Counted from the stretch's first letter, positions 1 through 7,083 are shown. The stretch: DNA of 15,160 nucleotides from CAYMTN01 sp964393335 (GCA_964393335.1 CAYMTN010000132.1:1-15160), one strand, 5' to 3'. The notes: a model not told the origin generated them from the letters alone. Translations and numbers: made by a program.

Positions 1-965
1 GCGGCCACACGCTCCAACACGCCGTCCCGCAGCACGAACGGGGCCGCGTTGGTCGTCCAGTTGATCACGTTCCCCGGCGCGCGGTCGAGCATGATCCCCA
101 GCGCGACCAACTCACCATCGTCGCCCACTACGACTTGATCGGGAGCCAGGTCGGCCAGCGCCACCGTCGCCAGCATCTCGACCGCCCCGGCCTCGTCGAT
201 CCACAGCAGATCGACGCGGTCCGCTGCGGGGCGAGTCGCCGCCGGGCCATCTGGCGCGGGCGCGGCCACCGCATAGACCAATCGCCAGCCGGAGTCTTCG
301 CGACGCGCCACCTGAAGCGCACAGATCGCACCCTGGCGGCACGGCTCCGGCAGCGGGGCCGACCGTGACGCCATCCAGATGCCCGCTTCATGCGTGTCAA
401 TCGCCGCCGGACTCGCCGCGCCGCTGCTGGCGGTCACCAGTTCGAGCGCGTCGCCATCCCACGCCAGCCCGAACACGTCCGCCGCCGCCGTTGAGGGAAC
501 GTCCAGCGGCACGATACCACCCTCACTCAACACGCGATACACCGCCGACAGCCCCGGCGTTCCCCACGCCACCGCCAGATCATCGAACGGGGAAGCGGCC
601 AACGCCAGCATTTGCGCATCCGGCGGTTCAGGCAGCGGCCAGTCCAGCCGGGCTTTTCCGGCATCCAGGTCAAACCGCACCAAACCCCACTGCCCCGGCG
701 CGTCACCCGACAGCAGATCGCCGGGCGCGTATTGGCAGTAGCGCCACACGCGGTCCCCCTGGCTGAAAGCCGGACCGGCGCATATCTGCCGGAACGGCTG
801 CTGCTCGCCGCTGGCCGTCACGAACGTGACATAACGCGCAGGCGACGGGTTCAGCGCGGCGACGGCAAAAAAGCGCATCCAGGCGATCCAGCAGATCACA
901 CAGGCGGCGGCGATAGTCAAAACAGTAAGGGCCGAACGTCGTGATCCAAATAGTGTTTTCAACAT
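1..965 (-). CDS. Membrane-anchored protein of unknown function (3' end cut off by the window edge)
   Basis: I do not recognise the family. An open frame of about 321 codons reads without a stop from the ATG at 963-965 to base 1, so the C-terminus lies outside the window. In-frame stops lie just upstream of the ATG, which makes it the first possible ATG. After a short basic start (MLKTLFGSRR), residues about 11-34 form one hydrophobic helix, and the rest is outside-type sequence rich in Asp, Pro, Gly and Trp. Repeated short strands such as DDLAVAWGTPG, VFGLAWDGDALELV and GWRLVYAVAAPAP suggest a beta-rich, perhaps propeller-like, extracytoplasmic domain; this is inference. The ribosome binding site is weak. 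Plus-strand frames over the same bases are Pro/Arg-rich shadows. The gene is divergent from the membrane protein at 1346. Confidence 0.75.
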   Translation of the reverse strand, partial: MLKTLFGSRRSALTVLTIAAACVICWIAWMRFFAVAALNPSPARYVTFVTASGEQQPFRQICAGPAFSQGDRVWRYCQYAPGDLLSGDAPGQWGLVRFDLDAGKARLDWPLPEPPDAQMLALAASPFDDLAVAWGTPGLSAVYRVLSEGGIVPLDVPSTAAADVFGLAWDGDALELVTASSGAASPAAIDTHEAGIWMASRSAPLPEPCRQGAICALQVARREDSGWRLVYAVAAPAPDGPAATRPAADRVDLLWIDEAGAVEMLATVALADLAPDQVVVGDDGELVALGIMLDRAPGNVINWTTNAAPFVLRDGVLERVA

Positions 966-1345
966 TCCCGGTTACTTTCAACTTCATCTGTGTGGAACGT
1001 AGCACAGCCAGGGCACAGCGCCCAACCACGCGCCACCTACAAAACTACACGCCCGGCGCGATCTGCGCAACAAAAAAGCCGTATTCTACCTGGGATTTTC
1101 TTCGGCTGGGGGATGAGCGCGCCGCCTGCGGCCACTTGTGTTGATTGCAGACTCCTGCTAGAGTCTTAATAATACAAAGCATAATGAAACCGGGCACGCC
1201 GCTTTTGCCGGATTGCCGGATTGTCGGCTCCTGTTTCCGTCCAGTATGAAGAGGCGCGGTTCCCGGCGGGCCGGTGCTGGACGATCACCCCGTCAGAGTA
1301 CGAACCAAGTGTCCGATCACAATGATAATAGGAGGCACTTACCAC
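966..1345. other. 380-base divergent intergenic region without a supportable gene
   Basis: This stretch separates the minus-strand gene ending at 965 from the plus-strand gene starting at 1346. It must hold both promoters, but I see no strong one. There is an interrupted palindrome AGACTC-N6-GAGTCT at 1149-1166 followed by an AT-rich run (TTAATAATA), which could be an operator or a weak hairpin. An 8-base unit GCCGGATT is repeated twice in tandem at 1207-1222. CATAAT at 1180-1185 is a possible -10 for the plus strand but has no matching -35. Short open frames here have no ribosome binding site and unconvincing composition. Confidence 0.5.
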
Positions 1346-1834
1346 ATGAGCGAGAATCAAACACCCCCCTCACCGCAAGGCAAGCCATCCCAGGGGCGTC
1401 AGGCAGATGAGGTCATGCAGCAGGCTCAGCAAATGGTGACGCAGCTCGGCATCGACATCAACACCGGGATTATGGTGTTGGTGCTGGCGGTTGTTTCGGC
1501 CATTGTAGCCGCCCTGTTGGACGAGATTCTTGGCCTGCCGACCAATGCACTGCTGTTCACCTTTGGGTGGATCGTCGCGGCGTTGAACGGCCCGACATAC
1601 GCCATTCTCAAGGGGGCCTACAATCTGCCGGGGCTGATCATGAGCGCGGTTGCCGGCCTGGTTGCGTTTCTGGTATGGTACATCGCGTACGACATCGTTT
1701 CCAACAGCTACCTTACCTACAACTTCAACGTTTTCAAGACCATCCTGACCGGCGCGATCGTCGGGGTAGTGGCTTTTGGGTGGATTGTCCTGTTGCATCG
1801 GCTGCCCAAGAACCTGCTATCGCGAGGACGTTAG
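1346..1834 (+). CDS. Small integral membrane protein of unknown function, four predicted helices
   Basis: A 162-residue protein that I cannot assign to a named family. The ATG at 1346 was chosen because a full AGGAGG (1330-1335) lies 10 bases upstream; an in-frame ATG at 1274 lacks such a site. Residues 1-38 are hydrophilic (Gln, Pro and Ser rich, then an amphipathic stretch DEVMQQAQQMVTQL). Four hydrophobic segments follow, at about 41-60, 66-85, 92-117 and 130-151, with a short basic tail (HRLPKNLLSRGR). The composition fits an inner-membrane protein with both ends probably cytoplasmic. No catalytic motif is visible. It is transcribed alone: the upstream gene is divergent and ctaB downstream is convergent. 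Confidence 0.85.
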   Translation: MSENQTPPSPQGKPSQGRQADEVMQQAQQMVTQLGIDINTGIMVLVLAVVSAIVAALLDEILGLPTNALLFTFGWIVAALNGPTYAILKGAYNLPGLIMSAVAGLVAFLVWYIAYDIVSNSYLTYNFNVFKTILTGAIVGVVAFGWIVLLHRLPKNLLSRGR

Positions 1835-1849
1835 CCAGCGCAGAATCAC

Positions 1850-1880
1850 ACCGGGGCGACTCACGGCGAGCCGCCCCGGT
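1850..1880. terminator. Hairpin between convergent genes
   Basis: A perfect 9-base stem ACCGGGGCG (1850-1858) / CGCCCCGGT (1872-1880) encloses a 13-base loop. It starts 16 bases after the stop of the membrane protein gene and 34 bases beyond the ctaB stop. The downstream T content (CTTGATTCCT) is weak, so it may act as a shared bidirectional end for both transcripts rather than a classical U-tract terminator. Confidence 0.5.
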
Positions 1881-1913
1881 CTTGATTCCTGGGGACACGG
1901 CAGCGGGCGGGAC

Positions 1914-2825
1914 TCAGACCAGCGTCACCACGCAGATCACCAGCAGCACCAGGCTGAGGTAGATGTTCGACGCCTTGAACACACTCATCGCGCGCGACCC
2001 GGTGTAATCGTGCAGCAGCAGCGCCGTGTTACGCAGCAGCCAGGCAGTCGCCAGCGCCACCGGCAGCAGGTAAACCAGCCCTAACGCGCCATCCAGCGCC
2101 AGCATCAGACCAAACGCCCCGGTCGCCAGCGCGTGCGCGAGCATCCAGAACGTGGCGCGGCGCGGTGACATCACGACCGGCAGCATCGGCACGTTGGCCC
2201 GCGCGTAATCGCTGCGGTAGGCCAGCGCCAGACTCCAGAAATGCATCGGGGACCACGTAAAGAGCAGCAGCGCCAGGATCAGCACGCCAGGATTGGACCA
2301 CTGGCCGACTGCCGCCCCGCCGGAGATCACCGCCGCGCTGCCCGCTGCGCCCCCGATCACGACGTTCAGCACGCTGCGCGGCTTGAGCCAGATCGTATAC
2401 ACGCCGACGTAGATAAACGCGCCGACCGCCAGCCACACGGCCAGGGCCGGGTTACCCGCCGCCCACGCGATCAGACTCGCCCCGACGACCATACCCGACG
2501 CGGCCACCAGCACCAGGCGCGGGCTGACATCGCCTGTCACCAGCGGGCGGCGGCGCGTGCGTTTCATCGCGCCGTCCTTGAAGCGCTCGACGTACTGGTT
2601 CAGCGCCGACGCGCCCGACGCCGACAACCCGCCGGTCAGCACGAGCAGCCCCAGGTCACCGCCGTTGGGTGACCCTGCGCTGGCGAGCATCGCGCCGCCC
2701 AACGCCGCAAATAACAGCAGCATCACGACGCGCAGCTTAAAGAGTACGACCAGCGAGGCAACGACACGCTGCGAGCGAGCCTTACCGAGCGCGGCGGGGA
2801 CCTCCGTCCGGGTGGCAGTCGTCAT
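1914..2825 (-). CDS. ctaB: Protoheme IX farnesyltransferase (heme O synthase)
   Basis: UbiA-family prenyltransferase of 303 residues that transfers a farnesyl group to heme b to give heme O, the precursor of heme A for terminal oxidases. It acts in the cytoplasmic membrane, and many hydrophobic segments are visible. Family signatures: the first prenyl-diphosphate motif region around N76 (NQYVERFKDGAMKRT, then RRRPLVTGDV), and the heme-O-synthase segments VIGGAAGSAAVISGGAAV (157-174), LLLFTWSPMHFWSLAL and YRSDYARANVPMLPVV (about 187-218). The start is the ATG at 2823-2825, with GGAG 7 bases upstream; an earlier in-frame ATG at 2897 lacks this and would add an atypical tail. In the first motif the usual DRDID-type acidic set reads ERFKD, so one Asp is Glu and the middle Asp is Phe. 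No cox genes lie in the window. It stands alone with its own -10 box. Confidence 0.93.
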   Translation of the reverse strand: MTTATRTEVPAALGKARSQRVVASLVVLFKLRVVMLLLFAALGGAMLASAGSPNGGDLGLLVLTGGLSASGASALNQYVERFKDGAMKRTRRRPLVTGDVSPRLVLVAASGMVVGASLIAWAAGNPALAVWLAVGAFIYVGVYTIWLKPRSVLNVVIGGAAGSAAVISGGAAVGQWSNPGVLILALLLFTWSPMHFWSLALAYRSDYARANVPMLPVVMSPRRATFWMLAHALATGAFGLMLALDGALGLVYLLPVALATAWLLRNTALLLHDYTGSRAMSVFKASNIYLSLVLLVICVVTLV

Positions 2826-2865
2826 CTGACATCTCCATTGTGGCCTGTTCCGATTTTCACCAGAG

Positions 2866-2871
2866 ATTATA
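2866..2871 (-). promoter_or_regulatory. Candidate -10 box for ctaB
   Basis: An exact TATAAT on the minus strand. It would give a leader of roughly 34 bases before the ctaB ATG at 2825. No recognisable -35 hexamer lies 16-18 bases upstream. Confidence 0.5.
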
Positions 2872-2952
2872 AAGCGCGATCCGCCATTTGCCCCCACATT
2901 TAGAAATTTCTATGCTTCTTTTTATTTTTTATGAGGGAAACAGGGGTTGGTT

Positions 2953-2969
2953 GCAGGTGGACCACCTGC
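2953..2969. promoter_or_regulatory. 17-base palindrome, possible operator
   Basis: GCAGGTGG-A-CCACCTGC is an 8-base perfect inverted repeat with a single central base. It lies in the divergent ctaB/GAF intergenic region, 63 bases upstream of the GAF gene's -10 box and 82 bases upstream of the ctaB -10. The size and symmetry suit a homodimeric regulator. A looser pair CCGCC/GGCGG follows at 2974-2992. The regulator is unknown. Confidence 0.35.
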
Positions 2970-3031
2970 TTTTCCGCCAGGACGACCGGCGGTTTGCGGC
3001 GACGGATCAGGGGCAGGCACATTTTTGGATA

Positions 3032-3037
3032 TATAAT
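3032..3037 (+). promoter_or_regulatory. Candidate -10 box for the GAF-domain gene
   Basis: An exact TATAAT 24 bases before the start codon, inside an AT-rich run. Transcription would begin near 3044, placing the ribosome binding site AAGGGAGG (3044-3051) almost at the 5' end of the message. No good -35 is visible. Confidence 0.4.
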
Positions 3038-3061
3038 GATCTGAAGGGAGGTACAAACGCG

Positions 3062-4123
3062 ATGGAGAAATCTTTGGCTACGCACAACATATCGCCCGAG
3101 CAACTCTTAGAACTGGCCGATCGGGTGGTCGCAGCAGGGAGCCTGGAAGAACTGGCCGAAACAATCCTCCCGGCTGTCGCGGCGCTCGCCCCTGTGCCGC
3201 AGACGTTCCTGTATGTGACCGGTACGCCTGCTCCCTATACACACGGATTTTCCCCGGAGACAGCCCTGGAGCAGGTCTGCGCCCAGATCGCGGCTGACCT
3301 CTCCGGCCAGACGGTCAAGCGCGTCGTCCCGACGACGCTGGACTCCGTTGAGATTCACGCCTATGCCCTGCGGGTCAAGACACGCCTGGTCGGCTTGTTA
3401 GGCGTGGCAGTCCCGGAATTCTCCCCGCCGCTATTGAATGTGCTGGCGCACACCATCCACCGGCTGGCCGAACAAGCCCGCGTCGCCCGGCAGCTTGCGC
3501 ATCTGAACACCTATCAGACCGTCAGTTCGATGCTGGCACAGTCGCTTGGGCTGGAGGAATTGATGGAGGCGATCCTGTACTGCTGCATGGAAAACATCTC
3601 TGCCGAAGCCGCATCAATCCTGCTGCTCGACAACGACAAGCAGAATTTTCACTTCTACCAGGTAGAGGGACCGGCCAAACCCGTGTTAATGGCTGCCACG
3701 ATGCCCGCTAACAAGGGGTTGGCCGGAGCCGTCCTGCAAACTCAGCAGCCGGAGACCATCAACGACGCCCAGCATGATCCGCGCCTGTACCGGGTGTTCG
3801 ACTCAAAATCCAGTTTTGAGACGCGCAACCTGATCGCCGTGCCGCTGGTGGCCGGAGACGAGAAGATCGGTGTGCTGGAAGTGCTGAACAAAACAGACGG
3901 CCAGCCGTTCACCACCGACGAACAACTGATGCTGATGATGATCGCTGAAGAAACCGCCTTTGCCATTCGAAACGCCAGGGTATTCGAGTACGTCGTGAAG
4001 AGTTACTGCAAACAGTTCCAGGGATTGAACACCTGCCGGAACTGCCAGCGCCCGCTGGGTTCGTGGACGCCGTGCGTCAAGTACCGTCAAACCGGCACCT
4101 GGAAAGTCGTGATCGCGGACTAG
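3062..4123 (+). CDS. GAF-domain signalling protein with C-terminal cysteine cluster
   Basis: A 353-residue soluble protein. The ATG at 3062 follows AAGGGAGG (3044-3051) at 10 bases; the frame is open upstream to 2888 but that part has no ribosome binding site. Residues about 150-305 form a clear GAF domain (AASILLLDNDKQNFHFYQVEG, then NKGLAGAVLQTQQPETINDAQHDPR, RNLIAVPLV and KIGVLEVLNK), a ligand-binding fold used in sensor proteins. Residues about 20-135 may be a second, diverged GAF-like domain. The tail carries C325-x2-C328-x9-C338 with a Trp between (CRNCQRPLGSWTPC), resembling the short Cys/Trp tail seen in some GAF or PAS regulators; metal binding is inference. No kinase, cyclase or DNA-binding domain follows, so it probably works through a partner. 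The nearby response regulator at 4322 is convergent. Confidence 0.82.
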   Translation: MEKSLATHNISPEQLLELADRVVAAGSLEELAETILPAVAALAPVPQTFLYVTGTPAPYTHGFSPETALEQVCAQIAADLSGQTVKRVVPTTLDSVEIHAYALRVKTRLVGLLGVAVPEFSPPLLNVLAHTIHRLAEQARVARQLAHLNTYQTVSSMLAQSLGLEELMEAILYCCMENISAEAASILLLDNDKQNFHFYQVEGPAKPVLMAATMPANKGLAGAVLQTQQPETINDAQHDPRLYRVFDSKSSFETRNLIAVPLVAGDEKIGVLEVLNKTDGQPFTTDEQLMLMMIAEETAFAIRNARVFEYVVKSYCKQFQGLNTCRNCQRPLGSWTPCVKYRQTGTWKVVIAD

Positions 4124-4219
4124 CGAACAGGCGGCTCCATTCTCCTGGTTTTGGGTGAGGTAAACTCGGCGAGAATCCGCCACCTTAACGTTTCCTGTTT
4201 CCTTGTTCGTCGCTGACGT

Positions 4220-4309
4220 TCACACGCAGGCCGGTGCGCGCGCGTCGTCAAACCGTTTTTGCAGGATGAGTTCGCGGGCGCGCTGTAACTGCTGGCGGTC
4301 TGAATCCAC
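4220..4309 (-). pseudogene. 29-codon stub of a helical-repeat (TPR-like) protein
   Basis: A GTG at 4307-4309 is preceded on the minus strand by CGGAGG at 6 bases and lies just after the response regulator stop codon, as the next gene of that transcript would. The frame gives 29 residues (VDSDRQQLQRARELILQKRF, then DDARAPACV) and stops at 4220. The pattern RARELIxxKRFDDARA is typical of the first helix pair of TPR-like repeat proteins, where many more repeats follow. After DDARA the reading is abruptly unlike such repeats in any frame. I read it as a truncated gene start; a real 29-residue peptide is possible but less likely. Confidence 0.45.
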
Positions 4310-4321
4310 GCGGAGCCTCCG

Positions 4322-4702
4322 TCAGGTGTCAAGAAAACGTTTCACGAGGTCGAGTAGCGGTTTGATTCCCGCCTGTTTTTGCTGGTAATCGGTGAAACCG
4401 GCGTCGAGATACGCCTGGCGCTGGTACTTCTCAGAATAGGCGGTCAGGGCGACAACCGGCGTCTTGGCGCAGCTTTCGATCTGGCGCAGCCGCCGGGCGG
4501 TTTCCAGGCCATCCACGCCGGGCATTTGAATGTCGACCAGGATCAGGTCAGGGGATTGTTCGGCGGCGAGTTTGACCCCGGTTTCGCCCTCGCTCGCCAG
4601 CAGTAGATCGTACCCGCGCGCGCCCAGCACTTTCTGCACCAGCCGTTGATCTCGCGGGTTATCCTCGATGTAAAGAATACGTTTTGACACGCGTGCCTCC
4701 AT
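4322..4702 (-). CDS. Stand-alone response regulator receiver protein (CheY-like)
   Basis: A single receiver domain of 126 residues (122 if the GTG at 4688-4690 is the start). Visible features are the acidic pair E13-D14 (ILYIEDNP), the phosphoacceptor D57 in ILVDIQMPG, the switch Thr T87 in VVALTAYS and the conserved Lys K109. The usual Pro after this Lys is replaced by Gln (QQKQ). There is no output domain, so it must act through protein contacts. Two starts are possible: the ATG at 4702 has GGGGAG 7 bases upstream, and the GTG at 4690 has GGAGG 5 bases upstream and gives the more usual MSKRILYIEDN beginning. It follows the flavoprotein gene by 50 bases on the same strand and may be cotranscribed with it. 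The cognate histidine kinase is not in the window. Confidence 0.88.
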   Translation of the reverse strand: MEARVSKRILYIEDNPRDQRLVQKVLGARGYDLLLASEGETGVKLAAEQSPDLILVDIQMPGVDGLETARRLRQIESCAKTPVVALTAYSEKYQRQAYLDAGFTDYQQKQAGIKPLLDLVKRFLDT

Positions 4703-4752
4703 GCACCTGCTCCCCGTAACATACCCATCATACTGGCGAACCGACAGGCAGG

Positions 4753-5337
4753 TCAACCGGAACCGGCATTTCGGGCTGCCAGCGACTCCAACATGGGCGG
4801 GGCAGCGTACCAGTACGCGCCGGGGAAGCCGGCGGCGACCTCTTTCTTCTTGGCGCTCCACGCCTCAATCGTGATCCGGAACACGCTGGTGCGGTTGACT
4901 TCCTGGTCGATGGGCGGGCGGTAATCACGATCCGGCGCGAGGTGCGGCGCGTATTTGTCCAGCAGCAGTTGCAGGCCGCGTGTTGCCGTCCGGTCGGTCA
5001 CGATCTCCGCGTGCCCAAACACGACCACGCTCGCGTACTCCACGCTGAATTCGAGCGCGACACCGGCAGGCAGCAGGCGTCCCATTTCCATCACGCTGAA
5101 ACACACGCGCGGATTCGCTTCGACAGTGGCGCGGGCGCGGCCCTGCAGCGCGGTATGCAGGTAGAGGCAGTTTTCCGCTTCGTGATAGACAAACAGGTTG
5201 TTGGTGATGAACGGCTGGCCAGCACTGGCGGTTGCCAGCACGCCGACCGGGGCGCGGCGCAGAAAGGCTCGAATCCATGCCTCATCGGTAACGGCGCGGT
5301 CCTCGCGGCGGATCGTGGTGAGATCGTCGTGTGTCAT
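4753..5337 (-). CDS. Pyridoxamine 5'-phosphate oxidase-like FMN-binding protein
   Basis: A 194-residue protein of the flavin-binding split-barrel superfamily, closest in pattern to the NimA-like/Pyridox_ox_2 branch. Residues 30-64 (APVGVLATASAGQPFITNNL, then FVYHEAENCLYLHTA) form the first strands, with the GRARATVEANPRVCFSV stretch (66-82) at the usual FMN-phosphate region; a second barrel half includes EFSVEYASVVVFGHAEIV (96-113). The likely role is a flavin-dependent reductase or oxidase of unknown substrate; membership of the pyridoxine pathway is not implied. The start ATG at 5337 has AGGAG 9 bases upstream and a -10 box in front. It is the first gene of a probable two-gene transcript with the response regulator. 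Confidence 0.85.
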   Translation of the reverse strand: MTHDDLTTIRREDRAVTDEAWIRAFLRRAPVGVLATASAGQPFITNNLFVYHEAENCLYLHTALQGRARATVEANPRVCFSVMEMGRLLPAGVALEFSVEYASVVVFGHAEIVTDRTATRGLQLLLDKYAPHLAPDRDYRPPIDQEVNRTSVFRITIEAWSAKKKEVAAGFPGAYWYAAPPMLESLAARNAGSG

Positions 5338-5374
5338 CGGCGAGCGCTCCTGGTCTCATACAAGCGGGCGAAAG

Positions 5375-5387
5375 CGCTATTATAGCG
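5375..5387 (-). promoter_or_regulatory. -10 box inside a 13-base palindrome upstream of the flavoprotein gene
   Basis: On the minus strand an exact TATAAT occupies 5379-5384, about 40 bases before the ATG at 5337. It lies within the palindrome CGCTAT-T-ATAGCG (5375-5387), so a dimeric repressor could cover the -10. No -35 match is visible. Confidence 0.4.
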
Positions 5388-5454
5388 GGCAGAGCACCGC
5401 CGCGCAGATTTCACGATCCGGGCGGATCATAACCTACCGGCGGCAAAAGTGTTG

Positions 5455-5464
5455 TATTATATAA
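5455..5464 (+). promoter_or_regulatory. AT-rich candidate -10 region for the DUF2892 gene
   Basis: The run TATTATATAA lies about 33 bases before the ATG at 5498 in an otherwise GC-rich stretch and offers TATTAT as a -10. No clear -35 is present. A short inverted repeat GATCC-N4-GGATC sits just upstream at 5415-5428. Confidence 0.3.
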
Positions 5465-5497
5465 GAGTAAACATGGTGGAAAAATGGAGGGCATCAA

Positions 5498-5737
5498 ATG
5501 AACGACCTGTTCCGGTTTCTTGCCAGTTTTAACGGGCGCATCGCGCGAGCTGCCGCCGGTGTAGTCCTGATTATCGTCGGGCTGCTCATCGGGGGTACGG
5601 TGGGCTGGATCGTGGTTATTATTGGGTTGGTACCGCTGGTGGCGGGCGTGCTGGATGTCTGCGTATTCGCGCCGCTGTTTCGCCTGCCGTTTCGCGGGGT
5701 GGACCTGCGCGCTGCGCTGGAGAAAAAACCCGAATAG
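5498..5737 (+). CDS. DUF2892 (YgaP-like transmembrane domain) small membrane protein
   Basis: A 79-residue protein with two hydrophobic helices at about 18-32 and 36-52, followed by the conserved-looking tail VCVFAPLFRLPFRG. This layout matches DUF2892 proteins, which are small inner-membrane proteins of unknown role; in YgaP the same membrane part is attached to a rhodanese domain, which is absent here. GGAGG (5486-5490) lies 7 bases before the ATG, so the start is secure. It is transcribed alone and ends 31 bases before a strong hairpin. Confidence 0.87.
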   Translation: MNDLFRFLASFNGRIARAAAGVVLIIVGLLIGGTVGWIVVIIGLVPLVAGVLDVCVFAPLFRLPFRGVDLRAALEKKPE

Positions 5738-5768
5738 ACGCGCGCATCTTCCGATCGTACGATAAAAG

Positions 5769-5798
5769 AACGGGCGGCCTGTAGCGAGGCCGCCCGTT
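5769..5798. terminator. Strong hairpin terminator in a convergent junction
   Basis: A perfect 12-base stem AACGGGCGGCCT / AGGCCGCCCGTT with a 6-base loop (GTAGCG). On the minus strand it is followed by the T-rich CTTTTATC, so it is a good intrinsic terminator for the secreted-protein gene (stop at 5920). It also lies 31 bases after the DUF2892 stop and can serve both directions. A 10-base perfect palindrome ATCGTACGAT sits beside it at 5754-5763. Confidence 0.8.
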
Positions 5799-5882
5799 GC
5801 GGTTACCGGCTGGCGCACACGAGGGGGGGTCGCGTGTTGAGAGGGATGCCATACCGGAGTGGGTTTTGATAATATGATTATA

Positions 5883-5896
5883 CGAACATTTGTTCT
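5883..5896. promoter_or_regulatory. SOS-box-like site (CGAAC-N4-GTTC)
   Basis: CGAACATTTGTTCT matches the Gram-positive type LexA box CGAAC-N4-GTTCG in all but the last base. It sits in an AT-rich island beside GATAATATGATTATA, as promoter-linked LexA boxes often do. Both flanking genes end toward it, so no visible gene is placed to be controlled by it. It may be a relic or a chance match. Confidence 0.3.
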
Positions 5897-5919
5897 GAGT
5901 GTCAAGAGCGAGTTTGGCG

Positions 5920-6990
5920 CTACTGGAACGGGTCGCCCTCAATCGTCGCCATGTAAACATCCGTTTCGTTCTGGTACCCGCGCTGAATCTCGACCGGCAT
6001 ATACAACAGCCCGTCGTGGTAAACCAGGGCGTTGTACCACAGGCCGCGCCGCAGCAAACTTCTGTCGGACAGCACCGGGTTAGCCGCGTAGCGCTTCCAC
6101 GTATAACCATCGTCCCGGCTGACCGCCAGCCCGTAGCCCTTGTCGGTTCCGCCGGGGGCCGTGCTGCGGTACGACATCACCAGTCCATCCGGCGTGCGGG
6201 TGACGCGCGGCTGGTGAATGAAGGCGGCATCCCACGCGCCTTCGTCGCCGGGTTTCATGATCGGATCGCTTTCGGCAAACAGCGCACTGGTGGTCGATGG
6301 ATCGTCGTTCTTGAACCAGTCGATCCCGTCGGGGCCGATGGCCATGCCGACCATACGCCTCCCGTCGGCGTCGGTCCCGGTGTAAAACAGCCCGTACCCG
6401 CCCGAAATCGCCACGACACTCGGCGCAGCGACCTGCGCCCCATCCCACGCGCCCTCGCCGCCGGACATCAGCACCGGGGCGGGATCGACCGTCCAGGGAC
6501 CCGCCGGATCAGGCGCAGTCGCGCGGCCAATCGCCCACGACTCCGGCGCGGACGACTGGTTGCCCCACGTGTAAAAATACAGCACCCACGTCCCGTCGTC
6601 CATCACGTACACGCTGGACGCCAGCGCGGCTACGTCCGCGTAGGGGACGTCATCCGTCGTCAGGACCGGGCCATCACCCTGCTGTGTCCACGTCACGCCG
6701 TCCGGGCTGGTGAGGTAGGCGATCCCAACCCAGCCGGGCCACTGCACAAAACCGTTGCGGAACATGTGAAACTGCCCATCATAAAACAGGACCGCGCCGG
6801 GATCGGTGTACCGCCCGTCCCAGGCATCCGCCGGACCGTGTTCGATCACAGGATGATCGGCGTCCAGCGTGAGGGTCAGCCCGCCGCCGTCCTGGGCGCG
6901 GACGTGCGCGGCGGCGGCAAATAGCAGGGCCAGCGCACCTGCCGCAATGACGAGCGTGAGCAGCGTGAAAACGCGCACCCGGGTGAGCAT
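5920..6990 (-). CDS. Secreted beta-propeller protein resembling GH43/GH32-type glycosidases
   Basis: A 356-residue protein. Residues 1-33 form a signal peptide: basic start, long hydrophobic core, and a likely cut after HVRA, before QDGG. The mature part shows repeated propeller strands: WDGRYTDPGAVLFYDGQFHM (58-77), AYLTSPDGVTW, VYVMDDGTWVLYFYTW, GGYGLFYTGTDADGRRMVGM and the Asp-box-like SRDDGYTW. The DPGAV strand and the alternation of WDG, FYTG and MSYRS strands fit five-bladed glycosidase propellers; I cannot assign catalytic acids with confidence, so the substrate is unknown and a non-catalytic sugar-binding role is possible. The ATG at 6990 was chosen over 7056 because AGAGGA lies just upstream and the signal peptide starts there. 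It is a single gene with its own -10 and terminator. The 341-codon plus-strand frame opposite it is a shadow. Confidence 0.8.
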   Translation of the reverse strand: MLTRVRVFTLLTLVIAAGALALLFAAAAHVRAQDGGGLTLTLDADHPVIEHGPADAWDGRYTDPGAVLFYDGQFHMFRNGFVQWPGWVGIAYLTSPDGVTWTQQGDGPVLTTDDVPYADVAALASSVYVMDDGTWVLYFYTWGNQSSAPESWAIGRATAPDPAGPWTVDPAPVLMSGGEGAWDGAQVAAPSVVAISGGYGLFYTGTDADGRRMVGMAIGPDGIDWFKNDDPSTTSALFAESDPIMKPGDEGAWDAAFIHQPRVTRTPDGLVMSYRSTAPGGTDKGYGLAVSRDDGYTWKRYAANPVLSDRSLLRRGLWYNALVYHDGLLYMPVEIQRGYQNETDVYMATIEGDPFQ

Positions 6991-7036
6991 CGGGGATTTT
7001 CCTCTCTCTTTGACCGGACGGATATTTGCGCAAAAA

Positions 7037-7042
7037 ATTATA
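7037..7042 (-). promoter_or_regulatory. Candidate -10 box for the secreted propeller gene
   Basis: An exact TATAAT on the minus strand inside an AT-rich run, about 47 bases before the ATG at 6990. No -35 hexamer is evident. Confidence 0.45.
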
Positions 7043-7083
7043 CGTAAATCGTGCAAAATACGATCACCGGCTGGCAGCGGCGA

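Noticed and set aside
365..766. 133-codon plus-strand open frame and its neighbours at 379-741 and 612-944
   Set aside because: Pro/Arg/Thr-rich shadows of the incomplete minus-strand membrane-anchored gene, which reads open from 965 to base 1.
5899..6924. 341-codon plus-strand open frame
   Set aside because: It is antisense to the secreted propeller gene, is rich in Arg, Val and Pro with no recognisable domain, and has no ribosome binding site. The minus-strand protein has a signal peptide and clear propeller strands.
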